Source: Bacteroidota bacterium
GTDB lineage: Bacteria > Bacteroidota > Kryptoniia > Kryptoniales > JAKASW01
Direction: 5' to 3'
Assembly: GCA_021785235.1 (NCBI GenBank)
Contig: JAJYGB010000334.1
Span: 1-5,492 of the forward strand
DNA: 5,492 nt
The position numbers were made by a program, and so were the translations under genes. Below the pieces are notes generated by a model. It had not been told where the DNA came from and searched no databases. It was given only the letters and a program-made list of their open reading frames with translations. Below, in pieces: positions 1 to 5,492 of this stretch (position 1 is its first letter; every line of letters begins with the position of its first letter).

Positions 1-224
1 TTCCCCGTTTCCACGACTCTTCCAAACATTTCATGCCCCATCACAAGATCCGTGGAGCCTTTCGGGGCCAGCGACCGGCCGCCGGATGCCTCTTCCCTGT
101 CGGTTCCACATATCCCGACTCTAATTACTTTTACCTTCACCTCATCGGGCGCGCCGATACTCGGCTCAGGCCGATCTACAAGACTTACGTTAGTTGTTCC
201 GGGTTTAATTCCTATTGCTTTCAT
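1..224 (-). CDS. Zinc-dependent glucose 1-dehydrogenase-type oxidoreductase (MDR family), N-terminal part, cut by window edge
   Basis: Reading the minus strand from an ATG at 224-222 gives 74 open codons that run off the left edge, starting MKAIGIKPGT. The order of motifs is that of the GroES-like catalytic domain of medium-chain dehydrogenases: GICGTD at residues 37-42, with Cys39 as the expected catalytic zinc ligand, then GHE at 63-65, with His64 and Glu65 as the expected next ligands. The GICGTDRE motif, the PKG at 54-56 and the LVMGHE that follows closely resemble archaeal and bacterial glucose 1-dehydrogenases, which oxidise glucose (often also galactose) with NAD(P)+ to the lactone in the cytoplasm. 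The nucleotide-binding domain is outside the window, so cofactor and substrate cannot be judged. The gene starts 8 bases after the TAG ending the upstream NPCBM remnant, which suggests they were translated from one transcript. Another sugar or threonine-type dehydrogenase of the same superfamily remains possible. Confidence 0.85.
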   Translation of the reverse strand, partial: MKAIGIKPGTTNVSLVDRPEPSIGAPDEVKVKVIRVGICGTDREEASGGRSLAPKGSTDLVMGHEMFGRVVETG

Positions 225-229
225 CATTT

Positions 230-234
230 CTCCT
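230..234 (-). promoter_or_regulatory. Ribosome binding site deciding the dehydrogenase start
   Basis: On the minus strand AGGAG (234-230) is followed by two adjacent ATG codons, at 227-225 and 224-222. The first ATG is only 2 bases from AGGAG and the second is 5 bases away, a more usual spacing. Starting at the second also gives the MKA start common in this dehydrogenase family. The AGGAG overlaps the TAG stop (235-233) of the upstream reading frame, so the gene was arranged for coupled translation with what is now a pseudogene. Confidence 0.6.
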
Positions 235-632
235 ATCTGGTCGTATTATCGAGCTTCACATTGATCCATTCTGCCAGCTCTGCACCACTCCTATCTCCGT
301 TACGAATATACTTAAGATTGCATTCCCCTTCCGTTTCATGTCGATCAAGGCAGGAAGGAACGCGGAGCCGAATGAAACCGGTCCGCCATGAAGGATTTCG
401 TGGCCGTCACCGTAGACAAAGAACTCAATGCTTGCGCTCATGCTGCCCGTTTTTATTATCCACCCCCACCATGGCAGCGAACTTTGCATATAAATCAATA
501 ACGCCAGAATCTTCTTTGTAGTTCGCGCGGCCGATGATAATAGCTTCATAGCGGGAACCACCTGCCGAGATCTAAAGCCCGGCACGTGAGCTGTCTTCCA
601 GATAAATCCGCTTCCGGTTGGTTAATGTTGTC
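233..632 (-). pseudogene. Decayed NPCBM domain, probably the former C-terminus of the adjacent GH36 enzyme
   Basis: No single frame is open here, but pieces in two minus-strand frames join into an NPCBM-like domain (a beta-sandwich carbohydrate-binding module attached to glycosidases). Frame with codons ending at 572 and 233: IYLED near 607-593, an in-frame TAG at 574-572, then IIIGRANYKEDSG and YAKFAAMVGVDNK down to about 450. The second frame (about 450-300) gives SIEFFVYGDG and later ILSIFVT. The first frame then resumes with GDRSGAELAEWINVKL and a TAG at 235-233. These match, in order, the family pattern YLSDL, YDL..F.a.VGVD, V.F.VYgDG, L.LvVT..GD and the W near the end. The conserved KGxGxHA segment expected after the YK is absent. 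There is no start codon of its own, and FN3-like then NPCBM is a common tail order in secreted galactosidases, so it was probably fused to the enzyme upstream. Homopolymer sequencing error could explain one lesion but not all. Confidence 0.7.
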
Positions 633-2768
633 TCATTTATCCGGAGTTTGCGGAAGAAGTTTCGTTAACTCGAAGCTCGTGGAATCCGCTTTGTCACTCT
701 CAATCCCGTCTTCCCATACCGTTTTAACGCTGACATGGTATACGGAGTCCGGATTGAGTCCGGTCAGCGGGAAAATATTCGTCGGAGTGTAACCCGCGAT
801 TCGACCGTTCAGATATACGTTGTAACCAAAATTCAAGTTGTATTGGTTAGCCCAACTCAACATAGCGCCGTTGAGCCCTTCGGCGTGAATGCTCAGGCCG
901 TAAGGAGTATTGACAGGGTAGCGGTAATATGAAGCCGGCGCAAAGCTGACGCGCCACTTGATTTCCGTGGTACGCGGAGAAGTAAATTCAACCTTAGCCC
1001 ATCCCTGATGGTCAACGACTCGCACTTTGAGATTCCCCGCGCTCGCGCCGCTTACGATGAAGTTCTTTCCGCGAGGGAACGCGAAGTACACGGCATATCT
1101 CTCTCCGGCGATCACCTTGCTCTCGCCGTGGAAGTCGGTCCCGCCACTGTTCGAACTGAGCGACACGAGGTCGGTATATCCCTGCGTGATGTGCCGGTTG
1201 GTGGATATCAATTGTATTTTACCGTTGCTTTGAACAAGCGTAAGAACCCGGCAGCTTGTCGGCGGAATTGTGACGGCCATACCTTTTCGCCATGCGCCAA
1301 GGTATTCTTTGTTCCAGAAGTCGAACACCTGCACGAGCGAAGAGTCGCTGTAGCCGAGATCTTTCCAATTCAGGAAGACTGTCTTAGTATTTTCCTGATT
1401 GAAATTGAAGAACCCAACCACATCGTAATTTCTGCCAAGGTGGTTTATCTTAAGGTCCCAGATGTGTTTGAGTTTCTTCGATGGGAATAGGTCGAGCGGA
1501 CGGATGTTCTGAGCGGGGAACACAGCTTTGAGTATACTTACCCTGGCGGAAGAGAGATCGGTTAGCCGGTCGCTCGCCATGAGCGCCTCCCCGGTAAGCC
1601 CCTGCATTGTCGCCCAGGCGCGAGCCTGGTCCAGCGTCAATGGATACCTGAGGAGCATCGCGTCGGGGTCACTGTACCAGACAACATTGTTCAGAAAATT
1701 CCAGTGCATCGTCGCCGTGAGTGATGTCATGAAGCCGCTCCATCCGAGAACCACATCGCCGCCGGTCCTCGAACCGTTCATGATACCGATGCCTTCCTTC
1801 GGTATTCCCCAGCAACCAAGTAGGTATCTATTTTCCCCGATGGTATTTCTGATTGTCTCAAGAGTAGCCCGGTAGAGTGAATCCGCGTTTGTCGAAGGAT
1901 GTTTCATGTATGCCTCTTTCTCGCGGTATTGCTGAATGACTATCGGTTGACCATCGATCTTGAAGTAATCGTATCCCCACCCTTTCAGCATCGTGAAGAG
2001 GCTCCTGAGATAATTGAGTCCCTCAGTTGAAGAAGGATCGACGAGATACATTCCCTCCCAAGTCCTGGAAACTGAAGTATCGGAATTGAGTATGAACGCC
2101 CCCGGGTGGTCTCTTACCACAGTCGGGCTGCTCTGTCCCTGCGGGGCTAACCAGATACCCGGCGTTAGTCCGAGGCTCTTGATATACGACGCAAGTTTGT
2201 TCATTCCCGGCGCGAACCTCTCGTTCACTTTGAACCAGTTCCTGTTGTCTCCAGCGCCATGTCCTTTTCCCTGCCAACCGTCGTCAATCTGGACGAACTT
2301 CGCACCGTAAGCCTTCAGGTTTTTCGCGATCCAACGCGCGTTCTGTCTTATCTGGCTGGCATCAACGGTCTGGTAATAATAGTACCATGAACACCAGCCC
2401 GATGGAGGGAGCGGAAAATATTTCTTATCGATCGGCTTATAAAATTTTATGCCGAGCGAATCCCGGTAATAGTTCTTTATCACCCTCCCGTCATTTAGAA
2501 TGACTTCATCTTTTGCCGGATCGAACTCGCCATCGGCGAGAGGGGTCTTGACATCTCCCAGGGTCATCACGAATAAATCCTTATTTGCGCCCTCATGTAT
2601 TCTACACGGAATTGGGTATGGCCAGATCCTCGACTCGCGGTCGGTCGGCAGGGTGGCCACGGACGACGTTCGCGGACTGCTCGCCCCGAAAAACAGCGCC
2701 GAGGCAATCACGAGAAGCGTCCCCCAACTCGCGCGATTTGACAATAGTGGGTGACCGGATTTATTCAT
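633..2768 (-). CDS. Secreted alpha-galactosidase-like glycoside hydrolase (GH36/GH27 clan D) with C-terminal FN3-like module
   Basis: A 711-residue enzyme predicted to remove alpha-linked galactose (or a related sugar) from oligosaccharides or glycans outside the cytoplasm. Residues 1 to about 38 form a signal peptide with a hydrophobic core at 15-30 and no lipobox cysteine. A short N-terminal region (about 40-118) leads into a TIM barrel (about 120-400) with WCSW at 125-128, IDDGWQ at 161-166, the nucleophile motif YFKIDG with Asp272, and GSRTGGD with Asp338 as likely acid/base; WYSDPDAM at 364-371 is also family-like. Beta-sandwich regions follow (about 430-515 and 520-610), then an FN3-like module at about 620-700. 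The N-terminal region is much shorter than the large beta-sandwich of classical GH36 enzymes. The ATG at 2768 has AGGAG 7 bases upstream. The TGA at 635-633 falls just after the FN3-like module and just before the broken NPCBM stretch, so this protein is probably C-terminally truncated. Exact substrate is unknown; an alpha-N-acetylgalactosaminidase activity is an alternative. Confidence 0.88.
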   Translation of the reverse strand: MNKSGHPLLSNRASWGTLLVIASALFFGASSPRTSSVATLPTDRESRIWPYPIPCRIHEGANKDLFVMTLGDVKTPLADGEFDPAKDEVILNDGRVIKNYYRDSLGIKFYKPIDKKYFPLPPSGWCSWYYYYQTVDASQIRQNARWIAKNLKAYGAKFVQIDDGWQGKGHGAGDNRNWFKVNERFAPGMNKLASYIKSLGLTPGIWLAPQGQSSPTVVRDHPGAFILNSDTSVSRTWEGMYLVDPSSTEGLNYLRSLFTMLKGWGYDYFKIDGQPIVIQQYREKEAYMKHPSTNADSLYRATLETIRNTIGENRYLLGCWGIPKEGIGIMNGSRTGGDVVLGWSGFMTSLTATMHWNFLNNVVWYSDPDAMLLRYPLTLDQARAWATMQGLTGEALMASDRLTDLSSARVSILKAVFPAQNIRPLDLFPSKKLKHIWDLKINHLGRNYDVVGFFNFNQENTKTVFLNWKDLGYSDSSLVQVFDFWNKEYLGAWRKGMAVTIPPTSCRVLTLVQSNGKIQLISTNRHITQGYTDLVSLSSNSGGTDFHGESKVIAGERYAVYFAFPRGKNFIVSGASAGNLKVRVVDHQGWAKVEFTSPRTTEIKWRVSFAPASYYRYPVNTPYGLSIHAEGLNGAMLSWANQYNLNFGYNVYLNGRIAGYTPTNIFPLTGLNPDSVYHVSVKTVWEDGIESDKADSTSFELTKLLPQTPDK

Positions 2769-2901
2769 TTTGGATCTCCTGTTTCTGAATTTGAATTTAG
2801 ATATTTCATGAATACTTTTCCTGAGGCGGGCGTACTCCCTCCCTTATTCGATGTGACAAACGAGGGCGTGAAAGGTGTGCCCCGACGATGAAGAAGGTCG
2901 A
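2769..2901 (-). other. 133-base spacer between acyl-CoA synthetase and GH36-like gene; possible promoter region
   Basis: This is the longest non-coding gap in the window and the only one large enough for an independent promoter driving the glycosidase. The 50 bases next to the glycosidase are AT-rich compared with the rest, with AAATTC repeated in tandem near 2789-2801. A TTGTCA-like hexamer is present on the minus strand at about 2854-2859, but no good -10 lies at the right distance, and no Bacteroidota-type TAnnTTTG box is seen. Short GGGC/GCCC arms near 2867-2885 are not followed by a T run, so I do not call a terminator. Whether transcription from the upstream gene continues through is undecided. 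Confidence 0.35.
2776..2780 (-). promoter_or_regulatory. Ribosome binding site of the GH36-like gene
   Basis: AGGAG on the minus strand lies 7 bases before the ATG at 2768-2766. It supports this start over later in-frame methionines, and this start also preserves the complete signal peptide. Confidence 0.7.
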
Positions 2902-4617
2902 TTACTCCTTTTCTGTCGTTACGGCAAATCTCTTAATCTTCTGTGTGGTTGTCTTCTGAAATTCCTCGTCTCGAACGACGAATCTCTTTATCTGTTTGTA
3001 AGTCTGCAGCTCACGGTTAACCTTCCTCACCTCGCCGTCGATAATTTCGTTTATCAATTCCGGCGTGATCGTGACGTGTTTTGTCTCCGATAATTCTATG
3101 AACGATTCCGCGTCGACGACGATCTGAGCCGCGATGATCTCCCCTTCCTTTTCGTTCTTCTCGCCGTAAACCATGCTCTCAATTATATACGGACTTCTGT
3201 TCAACACATCCTCGATTTCCTCAGGGAAGACGTTTTCTCCTCCCTTCGAGATGATGACGTTCTTCTTACGGCCGCTGATGTGAAGGAAGCCGTCTTCGTC
3301 AATGTATCCGACGTCCCCCGTCTTGAACCAGTCGCCCGCGAAAGTCTCCTCTGTCGCCTTCTCGTTCTTGTAATATCCGAGCATCACGTTGGGCGCCTTC
3401 GCGTAGACCTCCCCAATACCTTTTGAATCCGGGTTCGCGATTTTTATCTGGACATGCGGCAGCGGAGTGCCCGCAGCGTCGTCTTTGAAATCCTGAAGTC
3501 TGTTTAAGGTGAGTATCGGCGATGTCTCCGTCAGACCGTAGCCCTGGACAAACCCGAAGCCGAACTCCCTCAACCCTTTCGCGACTACCGGATCCGGCGC
3601 GGCGCCGCCCGCTATGAAACACCTGATCGCCCCCCCGAACTTGTGATGAATCTCCTTAAACACCGCCTTCTTAGAACTCTTCCAGCCGATCTTCGATAGA
3701 ACGTCGGTCGCCTTGATCATCGGCCTTATGACGCGCGCCACCATCTTTTTCTCCTTTATACCGCGGTAAATCGCCTTGAACATCTTGTCGTAGAGGAGCG
3801 GAACCGCAAGGAGTATCGTGGGCTTTGCTTTCTGCATGTCTTCGACGACGGTCTTCAGCGACCTGGCGTACGCGACGGACGAACCGCCATATAGCGGGCA
3901 CAGCATCCCACATGTGCATTCGTAAGTGTGATGCATCGGCAGAACCGAGAGGAACCTATCTTCAGGATATATGCCGAAGAAGCTTACCATATCGGTCAGG
4001 TTTGAAGCGATGTTCTTCTGGCTGAGCATAACTCCTTTCGCTCTCCCGAGCGTGCCGGAAGTGAATATTATCACCGCCAGCTCCTCAGGATTGATTCGAG
4101 GAAGTTTGTCTGCCGATATTGCCGGGGTCTTGTTGATCAGCTCGACCATCGAGAGGAAACCTTCTTCGTCTTTTCTCAGGTCCATGCTGATATAGTGACG
4201 GACATGTTTGAGCCCGGCCATCTTCTCGCGGAACACCGCTTCGTATGTCTCCGAAAAGATGACCGAAGTCGCTTCCGATTCGTGCAGGATGTTCAATATC
4301 TCGTTGACGCCGAGGTTTTTGTCCACAGGGACTACGACCATGTTAAAGGACATCGCCGTAAGATAGCTCATGGCCCACTGCACACGGTTTTCACCGATAA
4401 CGGCGATGTGGTCGCGTTCTTTGACCCCGAGGTTCCTGAGCGCCGCTCCGAAGCGCAGGACATTCTCCATGAGAGACTCATAAGTCACCTCCCGAATGGG
4501 AGTCTCACCGAGATCCTGAAGGGCAGGCTTGTTCTTAAATCTTCGCGCGGATTGGACTAGCATGTCCTGTAAGGACTCGATGCGAGGTACATCGAACAGC
4601 GGAATGTCTGTTCTCAT
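2902..4617 (-). CDS. AMP-forming long-chain fatty acyl-CoA synthetase (FadD-like, ANL superfamily)
   Basis: A 571-residue cytoplasmic or membrane-associated enzyme predicted to activate a fatty acid with ATP and CoA through an acyl-adenylate. ANL motifs appear in order: the P-loop TSGTLGRAKG at 186-195, VLPMHHTYE at 225-233, GYGLTETSP at 359-367, the TGD at 433-435 whose Asp contacts the ribose, the GRKKNVIISKGGENVFPEE hinge stretch at 449-467, and the C-terminal catalytic lysine in TQKIKR, Lys560. All key catalytic positions are present, and the length fits bacterial long-chain acyl-CoA synthetases. The P-loop differs from the usual TSGTTGxPKG (Leu for Thr at 190, Ala for Pro at 193), which is tolerated in the family. 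The ATG at 4617 follows AAGGAGG by 10 bases. The gene starts 49 bases after the GH38 stop, so they may share a transcript, although the functions are unrelated. The fatty-acid chain length, or another carboxylate substrate, cannot be read from sequence. Confidence 0.92.
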   Translation of the reverse strand: MRTDIPLFDVPRIESLQDMLVQSARRFKNKPALQDLGETPIREVTYESLMENVLRFGAALRNLGVKERDHIAVIGENRVQWAMSYLTAMSFNMVVVPVDKNLGVNEILNILHESEATSVIFSETYEAVFREKMAGLKHVRHYISMDLRKDEEGFLSMVELINKTPAISADKLPRINPEELAVIIFTSGTLGRAKGVMLSQKNIASNLTDMVSFFGIYPEDRFLSVLPMHHTYECTCGMLCPLYGGSSVAYARSLKTVVEDMQKAKPTILLAVPLLYDKMFKAIYRGIKEKKMVARVIRPMIKATDVLSKIGWKSSKKAVFKEIHHKFGGAIRCFIAGGAAPDPVVAKGLREFGFGFVQGYGLTETSPILTLNRLQDFKDDAAGTPLPHVQIKIANPDSKGIGEVYAKAPNVMLGYYKNEKATEETFAGDWFKTGDVGYIDEDGFLHISGRKKNVIISKGGENVFPEEIEDVLNRSPYIIESMVYGEKNEKEGEIIAAQIVVDAESFIELSETKHVTITPELINEIIDGEVRKVNRELQTYKQIKRFVVRDEEFQKTTTQKIKRFAVTTEKE

Positions 4618-4627
4618 TTCAGGAAAA

Positions 4628-4634
4628 CCTCCTT
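4628..4634 (-). promoter_or_regulatory. Ribosome binding site of the acyl-CoA synthetase
   Basis: AAGGAGG on the minus strand is an almost perfect anti-16S match, 10 bases before the ATG at 4617-4615, slightly longer than optimal. The AGGA can pair with a TCCT just downstream (4-base arms), which might weakly mask the site; that effect is speculative. Confidence 0.6.
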
Positions 4635-4666
4635 GTCTAAAATTTCGCGAGCTTCCGTTAAAACAA

Positions 4667-5492
4667 CTAGAAGTAGACCTTGATCGTCTTTATAGAATTC
4701 TTTTTCGTGTCGACGAAGACATGATTTCCTTTGAACGGGATGGGCTTTCCGTCTTCCTCGAGGAAATTTGATTCGACAACCTTCTTCGGCCTCCTGGGCA
4801 ACAGCAGGTCGGCCTGAGAATCTTTTCCTGAAGCATCGTACCATTCTACCACCCATGCCTTCGAATCCTCCGCCTGCTTGACTATCGTCAAGACAAGGTT
4901 TGACGGGGACAACCTGAAAAAGGAATAGGTTGATGGAAGCGGACCGGAATGTCGCGCTGAGATCGAAGCGATCAAAGGATTATTGAAATCATATCCTTCC
5001 CTTTCAGTCCCACCCGATTTCCAAGTGCCGGAATGAGAGTAAATCGCGTAGTCGATAGTGTGCTTCCCACGATCGGCCGTTGGATCGGGCCAAACGGGCG
5101 AGCGCAGGAGCGATAGGCGCATGACGCTTCCCTTTATGTCGTAACCGTATTTCGAATTGTTGAGCAAACTCACGCCGAATCCCGCGCCCGAAGATGTTGA
5201 CCGGGCAACTTCTTCCGACATATCGGCCCATCTTTCGGCAGGGACCTCCCACTTCGCTTCATCCCAACTGTTCTTCGGTATCGTGGCACGCCCAATGGTT
5301 CCGTAAGGAATCTCGAATGTTGCCAACGAATCGCGCACGTTAACTGGAAAGGCGACCTTCAACATTGTATGGGTTTCCCACCAATCCACGTTTGTTCTGA
5401 AATCGACTCTGTCGATTCCGTTGTATAGAATTATATCCTGTTTGAAGAACGAGGTCGGGAAATTGTCGGTGGGATAGACGCCGATCTCTCCG
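4667..5492 (-). CDS. GH38 alpha-mannosidase, C-terminal part, cut by window edge
   Basis: The reading frame is open from the right edge to the TAG at 4669-4667, giving 274 residues of the C-terminal beta-sandwich region of a GH38 alpha-mannosidase, which releases alpha-linked mannose from glycans. Characteristic stretches are YNGIDRVDFRTNVDWWETH near 5425-5370 followed by LKVAFPV, then EIPYGTIGRAT, a WADMSE segment, GVSLLNNSKYGYD, LRSPVWPDPTADRGKH and a YAIYSHSGTW motif. All belong to the conserved C-terminal half of the family. The catalytic domain with the zinc-binding Asp and His residues lies outside the window, so activity cannot be judged. The GTG at 5389-5387 is the internal Val of TNVDWW and not a start, because family sequence continues upstream of it. 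Gene size cannot be given; family members are usually 800-1,100 residues. No signal peptide can be assessed. Confidence 0.93.
   Translation of the reverse strand, partial: GEIGVYPTDNFPTSFFKQDIILYNGIDRVDFRTNVDWWETHTMLKVAFPVNVRDSLATFEIPYGTIGRATIPKNSWDEAKWEVPAERWADMSEEVARSTSSGAGFGVSLLNNSKYGYDIKGSVMRLSLLRSPVWPDPTADRGKHTIDYAIYSHSGTWKSGGTEREGYDFNNPLIASISARHSGPLPSTYSFFRLSPSNLVLTIVKQAEDSKAWVVEWYDASGKDSQADLLLPRRPKKVVESNFLEEDGKPIPFKGNHVFVDTKKNSIKTIKVYF

Noticed and set aside
450..454. Programmed ribosomal frameshift at the A run
   Set aside because: A second frame change, an in-frame stop and missing conserved residues in the same domain point to decay; there is no following pseudoknot or reason for regulation that I can see.
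33..521. Plus-strand open frame of 162 codons
   Set aside because: It lies opposite the dehydrogenase start and the NPCBM remnant, shows no recognisable motifs and has a shadow-like composition.
256..585. Open frame of 109 codons on the minus strand taken as a small intact gene
   Set aside because: Only its central part (about 300-450) reads as an NPCBM fragment; its first 40 codons and its last 10 are out of frame relative to clear NPCBM blocks in the neighbouring frame, so it is an accident of the frameshifts.
1008..1490. Plus-strand open frame of 160 codons
   Set aside because: Fully antisense to the glycosidase coding sequence, with no family motif or plausible ribosome site noticed.
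2867..2901. Possible terminator hairpin after the acyl-CoA synthetase
   Set aside because: Only four-base GC arms with a long loop and no following T run on the minus strand.
4195..4560. Plus-strand open frame of 121 codons
   Set aside because: Antisense shadow of the acyl-CoA synthetase N-terminal region, with residues that mirror codon bias and no domain.
5387..5389. GTG as start of a 240-residue protein
   Set aside because: The frame stays open to the window edge and the residues before it (YNGIDRVDFRTN) are conserved GH38 sequence, so this is an internal valine.
1..5492. CRISPR arrays, tRNA or rRNA genes, insertion sequences, attachment sites
   Set aside because: No regular repeats, cloverleaf-like stretches, transposase motifs or long terminal inverted repeats were seen on either strand.

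Overview
The window carries five consecutive genes or gene remnants, all on the minus strand, so the locus is read from right to left. The content is typical of a free-living, polysaccharide-using Gram-negative bacterium: two sugar-releasing glycoside hydrolase families, a secreted enzyme with a signal peptide, a fibronectin-III-like module and an NPCBM-type module. Base composition is close to half GC and clear AGGAG-type ribosome binding sites precede the genes. The protein style suggests the Bacteroidota/Ignavibacteria side of the tree, but that is a weak inference from family resemblance and nothing here fixes the taxon.

Layout in transcription order: (1) 5492-4667, the C-terminal ~274 residues of a GH38 alpha-mannosidase whose 5' part lies beyond the right edge; (2) 4617-2902, a complete AMP-forming long-chain acyl-CoA synthetase, 49 bases after the mannosidase stop and probably co-transcribed with it; (3) a 133-base spacer, then 2768-633, a complete secreted GH36/GH27-clan alpha-galactosidase-like enzyme ending in an FN3-like module; (4) 632-233, a broken NPCBM (novel putative carbohydrate-binding module) domain that can be read only by switching frames and passing a stop codon, and which was probably once the C-terminus of gene 3; (5) 224-1, the N-terminal 74 codons of a zinc-dependent glucose 1-dehydrogenase-type oxidoreductase, cut by the left edge, starting 8 bases after the stop codon of the remnant.

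Taken together this looks like part of a sugar-use locus: an alpha-mannosidase and an alpha-galactosidase-like enzyme would release monosaccharides and an aldose 1-dehydrogenase could oxidise one of them. The acyl-CoA synthetase is the odd member and has no obvious link to glycan breakdown. The most informative part of the window is the decayed NPCBM stretch, where individual lesions can be proposed: an extra A in an A run, loss of one copy of a 7-base tandem repeat, an in-frame TAG, and probable loss of the conserved GxGxHA segment. No RNA genes, CRISPR arrays, insertion sequences or convincing terminators were seen, and no clearly undescribed system is present.
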